Notes under the pieces: generated by a model
Seen by the model: only the letters and a program-made list of their open reading frames with translations
The model's database searches: none
Told to the model about the DNA's origin: nothing
Program-made: the position numbers and the translations under genes
DNA from: Bacillota bacterium
GTDB taxonomy: Bacteria > Bacillota > Clostridia > Acetivibrionales > DTU013
Assembly (NCBI GenBank): GCA_023412915.1
Contig: JAEZRE010000009.1
Location: forward strand, 1-64,000
Direction of reading: 5' to 3'
Length of the DNA: 64,000 nt
Shown: piece by piece, positions 24,942-34,264 of the stretch
How positions within the stretch are numbered: the first letter of the stretch is position 1
Layout: each line of letters begins with the position of its first letter

Positions 24942-25916
24942 ATGTTCCGCGAATGGATAATTTATTTATTCCTTTTCTCGCTATTCTGCTTAGTAATTTT
25001 TTTGACTTGGAGGTTATCTGCCAAGATCCGTCTTTGGTTTCCCAAAGTAAAGTCAATGCTGAAAACACTTTTGTTTTTTTCGGGACTGCATAATAGTAAA
25101 GATATGGCTTCCATAAATGAAGCATTGGAAAAGGCAGGGTATGCATATGATCCGGATAAGGACATATTCTATTCTATTCTTTATCCCTGGCAAAGGAAAT
25201 ACGGATATTGCAGGGCCTATGATGAAGCTGCGGCGCCTATGGGGATGATAATCGATTGCGAGCCCGTTTATTTTGAATATGCCGGAAAGAATTGGCTGAT
25301 AGAATTCTGGAAAGGCCAATATGACTTGGCAACCGGCTGTGAAGTCGGAATATACACTAGCAGCCGGCCTGTTTTGAATATTCCCGGCATATTTTTCGGC
25401 ACGTTTTACGACTCCGCGGATAAAAATGACTTCCTGACCATGTCTTATTCCCTAAGGAAAAAAGATAGGACACTCTTTACGAGACAGGGATTACACTGGT
25501 GGCTTACGGGCTTCAAACTGGGAGAATTTTCAGAACCGTCGGAATTAAAGATGTTTGTCAATATTTCGTTGAAGGATACGTTAATGCGGGATGCATTTTT
25601 GCGAGGATTAAGGATGGCAGGATATGATGACCGCAAAATTGACGTCGATGGCAATACGGTGAGCTTTTTGTTTTCAAATCCTCATACCAATCAGCCGCTT
25701 TCACGAACCAAAGCGACGGATGAGATAATCCAAAAGAAAAACAAACTGTTATGCGACCAGTTCATCGAAATAACCAGGGGGTGTAGGACATTACAGGAGA
25801 AGCTTACGGCAGTAAGTGAGAAATCGCCGGATCTTTTGGAACATGTTTTGAGTATGGGGAGGCCATTAAAATTATATGACCAGTATAAAAAATTCTGGAG
25901 TTCAAATGACAGATGA
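24942..25916 (+). CDS. DUF4474 membrane-anchored protein
   Basis: The protein (about 324 residues) has one N-terminal membrane helix (IIYLFLFSLFCLVIFLTWRL), then a DUF4474 domain identified by AGYAYDPDKDIFYSILYPWQ, RKYGYCRAYDEAAAPMGMII and YFEYAGKNWLIEFWKGQYDL. The domain is common in Clostridia and its function is unknown. The start is uncertain: ATG at 24942 or TTG at 24927, neither with a good ribosome site. The end overlaps the metallophosphoesterase start by 11 nt, so the two are translationally coupled and probably work together. Confidence 0.75.
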   Translation: MFREWIIYLFLFSLFCLVIFLTWRLSAKIRLWFPKVKSMLKTLLFFSGLHNSKDMASINEALEKAGYAYDPDKDIFYSILYPWQRKYGYCRAYDEAAAPMGMIIDCEPVYFEYAGKNWLIEFWKGQYDLATGCEVGIYTSSRPVLNIPGIFFGTFYDSADKNDFLTMSYSLRKKDRTLFTRQGLHWWLTGFKLGEFSEPSELKMFVNISLKDTLMRDAFLRGLRMAGYDDRKIDVDGNTVSFLFSNPHTNQPLSRTKATDEIIQKKNKLLCDQFIEITRGCRTLQEKLTAVSEKSPDLLEHVLSMGRPLKLYDQYKKFWSSNDR

Positions 25917-26805
25917 AAGGAATCGATTATCCCAGGTTTTCATCAATGCGGAGAAGCTCCCGTTTGATGATTTCTCAAGGATCATCCTATTCAGCGATTG
26001 CCACAGAGGTGACGGCAGTTGGGCGGATGATTTGTCAAAAAACCGGAATATCTATTATGCCGCTCTGAACCACTATTTCAGAAATAATTTTACATACATA
26101 GAAATCGGCGACGGAGACGAATTATGGAAAAATAAAGATTTTTCAGAGATCATCCTGGAGTATGGGGATGTTTTTCAGCTCATATCAAAATATATAAGAG
26201 AAGATAGGTTTTATTCGATATACGGCAATCATGATTACGAAAAGAAGAAATGGAACGCGTCACGGTCTGGCAGTTCTAAAAGACTTGATGAACACGAAAT
26301 TGAAACTTTTCGTACCCTTACGGGAATCAAACACCATGAAGGCTTGATCCTATGGCATAAGGATACCGGCTTCAAGCTGTTTCTTGTGCACGGGCATCAG
26401 GCGGATTACTTCAATGATCAATTGAAATGGCTCAGCAGGTTCCTGGTGAGGTATATTTGGAGACCTCTTGAGATTTTAGGCTTTAATGACCCGACAAGTC
26501 CGGCCAGAAATAACAAGAAAATAGCGGCAGTCGAAAGGAACCTGCTTGACTGGATCAGAAAAGAAAGACAACCGTTGATTGCGGGGCACACCCATAGGTC
26601 CGTTTTCCCGGCAGAAGGAGCGCTTCCATATTTTAATGACGGAAGCTGCGTCCATCCTGATGGCATAACGGGGATTGAGATCGCGGAAGGGAATATCATG
26701 CTTGTCAAATGGAGATTGAAGGTAAGAAATGATGGAACGCTCTTCGTAGGGAAAGAAATACTTACGGGTCCATGCAAGCTCACTGATTACATATCGCATC
26801 AGTAA
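25906..26805 (+). CDS. Calcineurin-like metallophosphoesterase
   Basis: The 299-residue enzyme has the full di-metal set in order: SDCHRGD (about 27-33), GDGDELW, GNHDYEK (about 104-110), HGHQADYF and AGHTHRS. The arrangement resembles UDP-2,3-diacylglucosamine hydrolase-type phosphoesterases, but a Gram-positive without lipid A would use another substrate. ATG at 25906 follows CTGGAG and lies inside the end of the DUF4474 gene; an ATG at 25876 in the same frame is less likely. A terminator follows at 26909. Confidence 0.82.
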   Translation: MTDERNRLSQVFINAEKLPFDDFSRIILFSDCHRGDGSWADDLSKNRNIYYAALNHYFRNNFTYIEIGDGDELWKNKDFSEIILEYGDVFQLISKYIREDRFYSIYGNHDYEKKKWNASRSGSSKRLDEHEIETFRTLTGIKHHEGLILWHKDTGFKLFLVHGHQADYFNDQLKWLSRFLVRYIWRPLEILGFNDPTSPARNNKKIAAVERNLLDWIRKERQPLIAGHTHRSVFPAEGALPYFNDGSCVHPDGITGIEIAEGNIMLVKWRLKVRNDGTLFVGKEILTGPCKLTDYISHQ

Positions 26806-26908
26806 ATCGGAAGAATAAGGGCTCAATGCCTGCTTCCGCGGACAATAAGCCCCACTGTGTGTTTCATGGAAGTACAAAATTATATAATGTGTTCTGAAAT
26901 TGAGAGAG

Positions 26909-26931
26909 TCAGGCCACATGGCCTGATTTTT
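26909..26931 (+). terminator. Terminator after the metallophosphoesterase
   Basis: TCAGGCC, a 4-nt loop and GGCCTGA followed by five T. The rest of 26806-27152 holds no recognised gene; an AT-rich stretch at 27000-27100 presumably carries the promoter of the next operon. Confidence 0.8.
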
Positions 26932-27152
26932 CCGTTCCCGGAGATTTGTTTCTATCGAGGCGCATTGCTTTTGTGAGTTCCAGTCCAAAGGCATTGCGTG
27001 ATATGTGTATTAATATATTCAGGTATAAATGATAGAAAAATGAACCAACACCGGAAAAAAATCTATTGCAGATCATGGAAATATGTTAAATAATAAATGG
27101 GGGTTTATATTCAATGGAAAGGCATGACACATCTATTGGAAGGGAAGACAAC

Positions 27153-28769
27153 ATGTTTAAGGTCTTTCTTGTCGAGGATGAGATCGTTGTGCGCGAGGGC
27201 ATACGCAAAAACATTCCTTGGGAGCAGTATGGCTTCGTTTATACCGGCGACGCTTCGGACGGAGAACTCGCTCTGCCCATGATCCGCCAGGTACAGCCCG
27301 ATCTTCTGATTACTGACATCAAAATGCCGTTTATGGATGGACTGGCGCTGATTGAACTGGTTCGGAAGGAACTGCCGAGGACAAAAATCGTAATCGTCAG
27401 TGGATACGACGATTTCTCATATGCGCAGCAGGCTATTCGCATGGGCGTGGAACAATATTTGCTCAAGCCGGTCGTAAAGGGGAAGATGGTGGAGATTCTG
27501 ATTGCGCTGCAGAGCAAAATGGAAGCGGAAAAACAGCAGCAGGAATACCTTGCCAGGTTCCAGCGGGAAGTCCAGGAGTACGAAACCTTCTCGCGCAGGA
27601 GATTTTTCGAGCAGATCGTCACCGGGGGCTTAAGCGTATTGGAGATTTCCGAGACCGCGAAGACGATGGGCATCAACGTTAACGCCCCGTTCTATAATAT
27701 TGTGCTTTTTTCTCTGAATAGCGCCGGATATGACAGAAGTGCGCCCGAGAGTTATACGGACGAGCTTGCGTCGATACAGGACAAAATCATGCATTCTATA
27801 GTCAGCCATCCGGAACTAATTCTATTCAGATGGGATATCACAACCTATGCCGTCTTGATTAAGGGCACGCAGGAGGATATCACGCGGCTAACCGACGATT
27901 GTATCGAGAACATACATAGCTGCTGTGAGATGGCCGGCCGCGACGCAAACTGGCATATTGCGCACGGCACGCCGGTATCGCGGCTCGGCGCCATTCCGAC
28001 CTGCTTTACGGAAGTGAGCCGCGTTTTATCCTATCGTTTTCTTTGCCCGGAGGAGCATATTCTGTCTAAAGAGCGCATTCGTGATTTCCGGACAAGGGAC
28101 GGTTCGGTAACGGACTCAGGCAAAAAGGAAATAGATCAGGAATGTATCCGTAACTTTCTAAGTAATGGAGCGAGAGAAGAAATCGACCGCTTTATCGATC
28201 AACTGCTGCAAAGCGCTGAAGAAGAAGCAATTTCTCAGTCATTGTTCTGTAAATATCTGACTATGACGATTTATTTCGCGGCGGTGAAGTACCTGGATTC
28301 GATCGGCTGCCGTACGGAAAGCTTCTGGACGCTGGAGCTCCGGCCGAACGACACTATGTCGACGCCTGAGGAAGCGCGGCAGTATGCACGCCAGATCATG
28401 GGGCAGGCGATCGAGCTGCGCGACCGTGAAAGTAAAAAGCAGCAGCGTGATATGCTGACCCAGGCGATCGGGTTTATCGACGAACATTATCAAGAGGAAT
28501 CGATTTCGCTTGACAGGGTGGCTAGAAAAGTGAATGTCAGCCCAAACTACTTTTCGGCTATATTCAGTCAGGAAGTCGGACAAACCTTTATAGAATACCT
28601 TACCAACAAACGGATCGACGAGGCGAAACGCATGCTCCGCCTAACGGACAAGCGTTCCAGCGAGATCGCATTCGCCGTCGGGTATAAGGATGCACACTAT
28701 TTCAGCTTCGCGTTCAAGAAAATTTCGGGCTGCACGCCCAGTGAATATCGCAAGGGAAACAAGCAGTGA
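27153..28769 (+). CDS. YesN-type response regulator (receiver plus AraC)
   Basis: The 538-residue regulator has an N-terminal receiver (FLVEDEIVVREGI; phospho-acceptor Asp about 54 in LLITDIKMPFMDG; Lys in YLLKPV) and a C-terminal AraC helix-turn-helix pair (about 440-538: SLDRVARKVNVSPNYFSAIF and RSSEIAFAVGYKDAHYFSFA). The middle resembles the dimerisation region of YesN proteins. ATG at 27153 follows GGAAGGGAAG; the in-frame ATG at 27114 lacks a good site. It pairs with the histidine kinase 30 nt downstream and probably activates the sugar transporter operon at 31555. Confidence 0.9.
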   Translation: MFKVFLVEDEIVVREGIRKNIPWEQYGFVYTGDASDGELALPMIRQVQPDLLITDIKMPFMDGLALIELVRKELPRTKIVIVSGYDDFSYAQQAIRMGVEQYLLKPVVKGKMVEILIALQSKMEAEKQQQEYLARFQREVQEYETFSRRRFFEQIVTGGLSVLEISETAKTMGINVNAPFYNIVLFSLNSAGYDRSAPESYTDELASIQDKIMHSIVSHPELILFRWDITTYAVLIKGTQEDITRLTDDCIENIHSCCEMAGRDANWHIAHGTPVSRLGAIPTCFTEVSRVLSYRFLCPEEHILSKERIRDFRTRDGSVTDSGKKEIDQECIRNFLSNGAREEIDRFIDQLLQSAEEEAISQSLFCKYLTMTIYFAAVKYLDSIGCRTESFWTLELRPNDTMSTPEEARQYARQIMGQAIELRDRESKKQQRDMLTQAIGFIDEHYQEESISLDRVARKVNVSPNYFSAIFSQEVGQTFIEYLTNKRIDEAKRMLRLTDKRSSEIAFAVGYKDAHYFSFAFKKISGCTPSEYRKGNKQ

Positions 28770-28799
28770 GCGTAAATTTCCCGGGAGGCAAAAAGAAAA

Positions 28800-30260
28800 A
28801 TGACCATGCAGATCAAGCTCTGGAAGATGATCCTGATTGTCGCGTTACCGTCGATGATCGTCATAATAGCTGTCGCGTTCATCGGGATCGGGTATGCGCT
28901 GCAGTACCATGCAATCCTGAATAATGTTACGGCGGCTTCGGATTTCAACCAGAATTTCAAGGACGACGTCGATCTGAAAATGTACTATTACGTGATCGAA
29001 AGCCAGTATTCGGACGGCTTGCCGACCGAGGAGGTTCGGTATGCGGAGGATATCTCGCGGAAGCTGATCGATACGACGACTGAAAAAGATAGTCTCCGAG
29101 CCATCAGCAGTGTGCTAAACCTGTGCCGCAATCTGGAGGAGAAGATCCAAGATATCGCGGATACGGCGGAGTACGATTCCCGCATGGATCAACTGGAAAA
29201 CAACATCTATATTCTAACAGATCTGATCCAGAAATACATGTATACCTATCTTTATTACGAGGCGGCGCATTTAAACGCACTGCAGACGACTATGATAACG
29301 AACATGATCGTTTTAATGTGCGTAGTCGTTGTTTTATCGCTGGGGCTGATGTGTTTCCTTTTAACCAATTCGAGAAAACTCTGCCGCAGAATCGTCGACC
29401 CGATCGACAAGATCTGCCAGCGTTTGGAAGACATCGGCAAGGGAAGCTTGCTGGTCTGCAAACCTATTCAGGCGGACGTAGAGGAAGTGCAGCTTCTTTC
29501 GGATGGCATAGAGAACATGGTCGGTCGTCTGAAGCTTCAGATCGAAATGAATATCGAGCAGGAAAAACAGCGCCGGGGGACCGAATTAGCATTGCTGCAG
29601 GCGCAGATCAACCCGCATTTTCTTTATAACACTATGGATACGATTATCTGGCTGATAGAGTCCGGGGAGATCACCGAAGCGGTCACGATGATCAACAGCC
29701 TGTCGAATTATTTCCGTTTTTCACTGAGCCGCGGACAAAACGTCATCACGCTTGCGGAGGAAGAACAACATATTAGAAGCTATCTGGAAATCCAGCAGAT
29801 ACGTTACCGTGATCTGATGGAATACGAAATCGTGATACCGGAGCAACTGAAAAAATTCATCCTGCCGAAGTTAACCTTGCAGCCGCTGGTTGAAAACGCG
29901 CTGTATCACGGAATAAAAAAGAGCCGCCGCCAAGGCGTTATCCATGTGACCGGCAGGGAACAAAACGGCTGCATTGTCCTTGAAGTGGCGGACGACGGGA
30001 TCGGTATGACCCGGGAACGCCTTGACGTGATAAATACGTCTCTAAAGGACGGCCGGTGCGAAGGATTCGGGCTGAGAACGGTACACCAGAGAATTCAAAT
30101 ACTATTCGGCGGGGAATACGGTTTATCTGTAGAAAGCATGCCGGATGCCGGCACAAGAGTCAGCGTAACGATTCCGATGCAGACTGCAGAGGAATCCATT
30201 TACTTAAAAGATTTCGCTACGGACTTTGGAAGTCTGAAAAGTCAAGCGTTTCAGTTGTAA
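28800..30260 (+). CDS. YesM-type membrane sensor histidine kinase
   Basis: The 486-residue kinase has two membrane helices (about 9-33 and 165-188) around an extracellular region of about 130 residues, then HAMP (about 190-250), a His_kinase segment with QAQINPHFLYNT (His273) and a HATPase domain with QPLVENALYHGI, DDGIGM and GFGLRTVHQRI. The extracellular part is helical and could contact the binding lipoprotein encoded next. ATG at 28800 follows GGGAGG. Third gene of the cluster is a binding protein, suggesting a sensor complex. Confidence 0.9.
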   Translation: MTMQIKLWKMILIVALPSMIVIIAVAFIGIGYALQYHAILNNVTAASDFNQNFKDDVDLKMYYYVIESQYSDGLPTEEVRYAEDISRKLIDTTTEKDSLRAISSVLNLCRNLEEKIQDIADTAEYDSRMDQLENNIYILTDLIQKYMYTYLYYEAAHLNALQTTMITNMIVLMCVVVVLSLGLMCFLLTNSRKLCRRIVDPIDKICQRLEDIGKGSLLVCKPIQADVEEVQLLSDGIENMVGRLKLQIEMNIEQEKQRRGTELALLQAQINPHFLYNTMDTIIWLIESGEITEAVTMINSLSNYFRFSLSRGQNVITLAEEEQHIRSYLEIQQIRYRDLMEYEIVIPEQLKKFILPKLTLQPLVENALYHGIKKSRRQGVIHVTGREQNGCIVLEVADDGIGMTRERLDVINTSLKDGRCEGFGLRTVHQRIQILFGGEYGLSVESMPDAGTRVSVTIPMQTAEESIYLKDFATDFGSLKSQAFQL

Positions 30261-30302
30261 TCGCCCGGTGGGTGCGAACTTATTGAGGCAGGGGATGGAT
30301 GT

Positions 30303-31298
30303 ATGAAGAAAAGAATGCTTGCGATTGCTATCTGTTTTGCGTTTTTACTGTGCGGCTGCGCAAAAGAACCACAACCCACGGAGAGCGCTTCTAAAGATAA
30401 CCTGACCGTAGTCGGGTTTTCACAGGTCGGCGCGGAATCGGAGTGGCGCGTGGCCAACACCGAGAGTGTGAAGGCCGCGCTGAGCGTTAAAAACGGATAT
30501 GAATTGATTTTTGACGATGCGCGGCAGAAGGAGGAAAACCAGTTCCGGGCGATCCGCACCTTTATCCAGCAGAACGTGGACTATATAGTTTTCTCTCCGA
30601 AGCTTGAGACGGGCTGGGATTCAATTCTGCAGGAAGCGAAGGAGGCCGATATACCGGTAATCATGATCGACCGTGATATCAAGGTTGGGGATGAAAGCTT
30701 GTATACGGCGTATGTTGGCTCCGACTTCCGCAAAGAAGGTGAAAAAGCCGTTCAGTGGCTGGAGAATCTGTTGGAGAAACAGCAGAGAACGGAGGATCCC
30801 ATCCGGATCGTCCATATTCAGGGGACGATGGACTCCTCCGCGCAGATAGGCCGGACGGCGGCGCTGGAGCAGGCCATCCAACGCAACCCCAACTGGAAAA
30901 TGGTAGCGCAGGAATGCGGCGATTTCACAAGGGCTAAGGCTTATGAGGTAATGGGTGCAATTTTGAAGAAGACAAAAGATATCGATATAGTTTATTGTGA
31001 GAACGACGGAGAAGCACTGGGCGCAATCGACGCGATGGAAGAGGCGGGATTGGAATGTGATGCGAACGACGGTGTTATAGTCATATCGTTTGACGCGACT
31101 AAGCTCGGACTCCAATACTGCAAGGATGGAAAAATCGGTCTGGATGTAGAATGCAACCCGCTGCAGGGTCCTTATGTCGACAGAATAATCAGACGTCTGC
31201 GGCGCGGCGAATCGATTGAACGGAAAACACTTATCGATGAGGCCCAGTTCGACTGTTTCTCAATCACACAGGAGATGATTGACGGCAGGAAATACTGA
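30303..31298 (+). CDS. Sugar-binding lipoprotein co-encoded with a two-component system
   Basis: The 331-residue lipoprotein (AFLLCGCAKE, lipidated Cys about 19) is a type-I periplasmic binding protein of the galactofuranose/ribose group: VVGFSQVGAESEWRVANTES, VDYIVFSPKLETGWD, DIPVIMIDRDI and IVYCENDGEALGAIDAMEEA. It resembles YtfQ and the second binding protein at 31555. It is separated from the transporter by a terminator and a new promoter, and lies directly after the YesN/YesM pair. This suggests a sensing role, passing sugar occupancy to the kinase, instead of or besides transport. The role is inferred from placement. Confidence 0.85.
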   Translation: MKKRMLAIAICFAFLLCGCAKEPQPTESASKDNLTVVGFSQVGAESEWRVANTESVKAALSVKNGYELIFDDARQKEENQFRAIRTFIQQNVDYIVFSPKLETGWDSILQEAKEADIPVIMIDRDIKVGDESLYTAYVGSDFRKEGEKAVQWLENLLEKQQRTEDPIRIVHIQGTMDSSAQIGRTAALEQAIQRNPNWKMVAQECGDFTRAKAYEVMGAILKKTKDIDIVYCENDGEALGAIDAMEEAGLECDANDGVIVISFDATKLGLQYCKDGKIGLDVECNPLQGPYVDRIIRRLRRGESIERKTLIDEAQFDCFSITQEMIDGRKY

Positions 31299-31319
31299 AA
31301 GTACTGCCTTTGCCCTTAT

Positions 31320-31349
31320 ACCGCCGCTTTTAGCGGCGGTCATTTTTTT
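31320..31349 (+). terminator. Terminator between the sensor and transporter operons
   Basis: ACCGCCGCT (31320-31328), a TTT loop and AGCGGCGGT (31332-31340) followed by a run of seven T. It separates the kinase/regulator/lipoprotein operon from the transporter. Confidence 0.9.
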
Positions 31350-31454
31350 ATTGTAAAAGTTTAAAAAATTACGATTGCCAAGACACTATCACATCCAAAA
31401 CTTCCAATAGTTTGCTATCTAATCAAGATAGTTGGAATTCTTACGCGGTTCTTG

Positions 31455-31487
31455 TTGACATATTGTTTTTCATTTTTACAGTATGAT
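31455..31487 (+). promoter_or_regulatory. Candidate promoter of the sugar transporter operon
   Basis: TTGACA at 31455-31460 is followed 16 bp later by TACAGT (31477-31482); TATGAT at 31482-31487 is an alternative with poor spacing. The -10 is weak, which fits dependence on the AraC-type activator encoded upstream. No operator repeat could be assigned with confidence. Confidence 0.4.
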
Positions 31488-31554
31488 ATAAAACAATCAG
31501 GAAGGTATATCTTCAGCATACTAAATATTAATTATTTGGAAAGGAAAACGAAAC

Positions 31555-32616
31555 ATGAAAAAATTCTTTGTCGTTATTCTTGCTGTGGCATTAGTACTTG
31601 GACTGTGCGCATGCGGCGGTACGCAAACTCCGTCAACCGACACGGCAGCTCCGGCTGCAACAGTAACAGAAGCTCCGGCAGCCACCGAAACTCCGGTAGC
31701 CGCTGAAGCATCCCCGGCAGATACTGCAAAAGGTCCCATTAAAGTTGGTATCGTCAACAACCCGCCCTCCGAGTCCGGATACCGCGCAGCGAACGTTGCG
31801 GACTTTGAGAAAGTCTTCTCAGAAGCAAACGGATACAAGGTATCGACCTTCTACAGCCTGAAGAATGATGAGCAGTTGAATGCAGCTCAGCAGTTTGTCA
31901 CCGATGGTGTGGACTATCTTCTTATCTCAGCCGCTGCTACAGATGGTTGGGACACTGTTCTTAAGAGCGCTCAGGAAGCCGGCGTCAAAGTATTCCTCTT
32001 CGACCGTATGATAAAATGCGATGAGAGCCTGTATGAAGCCGCTGTTGTTTCCAACATGGCAAACGAAGGCAAGACAGCTGTAGATTGGCTGAAAGCTCAG
32101 AAACTGCCCGAGTATAACGTAATCCACATTCAGGGCGCAATGGGTTCCGATGCTCAGATCGGCCGTACAGGTGCGTTGGATGCAGAATTTGCAGCCGGCA
32201 CAATGAAAAAGGTTGTACAGCAGACCGCTACCTGGGATGAAGCCACTGCAAAGAAAATCGTGGAATCCGTAATCAATTCCAAGGAAAAATTCAATGTTAT
32301 CTATGCTGAAAACGATGGTATGGCAAAGGGCGCAGTTGCAGCTCTTGACGAAGCCGGTATCACCCACGGCGTAGGCAAGGATGTTGTTGTAATGGGCTTC
32401 GATTGTAACAAGTGGGCACTCAGGGAACTGCTTGCAAAGAATTGGAACTATGATGGTCAGTGCAGCCCCTTCCAGGCTTCCGTAATCGAAGGCATGATAA
32501 AGAAGCTTGAAGCCGGCGAGACTCTTGCTGAAAAGAAAGTTATTTCTGAAGAGAAGGGTTTTGACGCAACGACTCTTACCCAGGCTGATATTGATACATA
32601 CGGTCTTGGTGAATAA
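31555..32616 (+). CDS. Sugar ABC transporter substrate-binding lipoprotein (YtfQ-like)
   Basis: The 353-residue protein has a lipoprotein signal (ALVLGLCACGG), an Ala/Thr/Pro-rich linker (about 25-60), and a type-I binding fold: VGIVNNPPSESGYRAANVAD, VDYLLISAAATDGWD, VFLFDRMI and VIYAENDGMAKGAVAALDEA. It is most like galactofuranose-binding YtfQ; in a fibre degrader arabinofuranose or similar is also likely. Strong AAGGAAAACGAAAC ribosome site. It leads a four-gene transporter with an ATPase and two permeases. A hairpin after it probably sets its higher expression. Confidence 0.88.
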   Translation: MKKFFVVILAVALVLGLCACGGTQTPSTDTAAPAATVTEAPAATETPVAAEASPADTAKGPIKVGIVNNPPSESGYRAANVADFEKVFSEANGYKVSTFYSLKNDEQLNAAQQFVTDGVDYLLISAAATDGWDTVLKSAQEAGVKVFLFDRMIKCDESLYEAAVVSNMANEGKTAVDWLKAQKLPEYNVIHIQGAMGSDAQIGRTGALDAEFAAGTMKKVVQQTATWDEATAKKIVESVINSKEKFNVIYAENDGMAKGAVAALDEAGITHGVGKDVVVMGFDCNKWALRELLAKNWNYDGQCSPFQASVIEGMIKKLEAGETLAEKKVISEEKGFDATTLTQADIDTYGLGE

Positions 32617-32668
32617 TCATTCAATCTCCACCTGATAACAGGAAGTACGATCAAGTATGTGCGATGCG

Positions 32669-32695
32669 GTGTATGCGGATATTTTCCGCATACAC
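32669..32695 (+). promoter_or_regulatory. Hairpin between binding protein and ATPase genes
   Basis: GTGTATGCGGA and TCCGCATACAC form a perfect 11-bp stem with a 5-nt loop and no T-run. Such hairpins often stabilise the upstream message, allowing excess binding protein over membrane components. A similar one follows the binding protein at 57113. Confidence 0.55.
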
Positions 32696-32743
32696 GCACC
32701 GCCATCTTTATAAAAGCTTCCAAAACATAAAGGATGGGTACCT

Positions 32744-34264
32744 ATGCAGAACGATATCGTTTTATCCATGCGGAACATATATAAATCATTTCCAGGTGTA
32801 CGTGCCCTGCAAAATGTGGATTTCACTCTTCGCAAGGGCGAAATTCACGCCCTGATGGGTGAGAATGGAGCCGGCAAGTCAACCCTGATCAAAGTATTGA
32901 CAGGCGTATTCCCTAAAGATTCGGGGCAAATCTATTTAGCAGGCATTGACAGGGAAATTAACGTAAAATCTCCTCAAGACGCTCAGAATTTAGGCATCAG
33001 CACGGTTTATCAGGAAATAACCCTTTGCCCGAATCTTACCGTTGCCGAAAATATATTTATCGGGCGGGGCAATTACCGTTTCGTAAGCTGGCGCTCGATG
33101 GAAAAGAAGACTACGGAAATCCTTGCCAGATTGAATATACCTGCGAGAGCCTCCCAACAGCTTGCCACCTGCTCGCTGGCCGTACAGCAGATGGTCGCCA
33201 TTGCCCGTGCAGTGGACATGGACTGCAAAGTACTTATACTGGACGAGCCGACCTCGTCTCTGGACGAACACGAGGTGGAAAAGCTCTTCGCTCTTATGCG
33301 GGAATTGAAGTCCCGCGGTGTCGGTATCATATTCATAACGCATTTTTTGGAACAGGTTTACGAGGTATGCGACAAGATAACCGTTTTACGCAACGGCGAG
33401 CTGGTCGGAGAATACGAAATAAAGGATTTACCGCGCGTACAGCTCATTTCAAAGATGTTAGGGAAAGAGCTTGACGACATTTCGGCATTGCAAAATCGAA
33501 AGGGATTCCAGGCAGTGTCGGACGCCGCCCCGGTTTACGAGGCATTTGGGCTATCAAGCATCGAGAGGACAAAAGCATTTGACTTTAAAATATGTCAGGG
33601 AGAAGTAAACGGGTTTACCGGGCTGCTCGGTTCCGGCCGCAGTGAAAGCGTACGCGCCATATTCGGCGCCGATAAGGTTACAGGCGGCAGGGTGAGGGTA
33701 AACGGGAAAAACGTTAAAATAAAGAAACCCAAGGACGCAATGAAGTCTGGGATCGGGTATCTGCCCGAGGACAGAAAACAGGACGGTATTATTGAGGATT
33801 TGTCCGTACGTGAAAACATCATACTTGCCCTGCAGGTAATGAAGGGCTTTTTCCGGCCGTTTTCCAAAACGGAGGCGGAAGCCTTTGCAGATAAGTACAT
33901 CAAATTATTAGGGATCAAAGCCGCTTCGACGGATACGCCCATAAGACAACTCTCGGGCGGTAATCAGCAAAAGGCAATCCTTGCGAGGTGGCTGCTCACA
34001 AATCCAAAGTATCTGATCCTGGACGAACCGACGCGCGGTATTGACGTTGGTACAAAAGTGGAAATACAAAAGCTTGTACTCAAACTTGCCGAAGACGGCG
34101 TCAGCGTCACGTTTATTTCATCCGAAATAGAGGAGATGCTCCGCACTTGCTCGCGGCTCATCGTAATGCGGGATCGCAAAATAGTCGGCGAATTGAAGGA
34201 CGAGGACATGACACAAGCTAAAATTATGCATACAATAGCGGGGGAGGCAGCTCAAAATGGTTAA
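32744..34264 (+). CDS. Sugar ABC transporter ATP-binding protein (two cassettes, YtfR/MglA-like)
   Basis: The 506-residue protein has two ABC domains. The first has Walker A GENGAGKST (about 38-46), a degenerate signature LAVQQMVAIARA and Walker B ILDEPTSSLDE. The second has a Walker-A-like GSGRSE that is degenerate, a good signature LSGGNQQKAILARWLL and Walker B LILDEPTRGIDVG. This asymmetry is normal in the carbohydrate CUT2 family. ATG at 32744 (GGATGGGTACCT upstream). It overlaps the following permease by 8 nt. Confidence 0.9.
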   Translation: MQNDIVLSMRNIYKSFPGVRALQNVDFTLRKGEIHALMGENGAGKSTLIKVLTGVFPKDSGQIYLAGIDREINVKSPQDAQNLGISTVYQEITLCPNLTVAENIFIGRGNYRFVSWRSMEKKTTEILARLNIPARASQQLATCSLAVQQMVAIARAVDMDCKVLILDEPTSSLDEHEVEKLFALMRELKSRGVGIIFITHFLEQVYEVCDKITVLRNGELVGEYEIKDLPRVQLISKMLGKELDDISALQNRKGFQAVSDAAPVYEAFGLSSIERTKAFDFKICQGEVNGFTGLLGSGRSESVRAIFGADKVTGGRVRVNGKNVKIKKPKDAMKSGIGYLPEDRKQDGIIEDLSVRENIILALQVMKGFFRPFSKTEAEAFADKYIKLLGIKAASTDTPIRQLSGGNQQKAILARWLLTNPKYLILDEPTRGIDVGTKVEIQKLVLKLAEDGVSVTFISSEIEEMLRTCSRLIVMRDRKIVGELKDEDMTQAKIMHTIAGEAAQNG

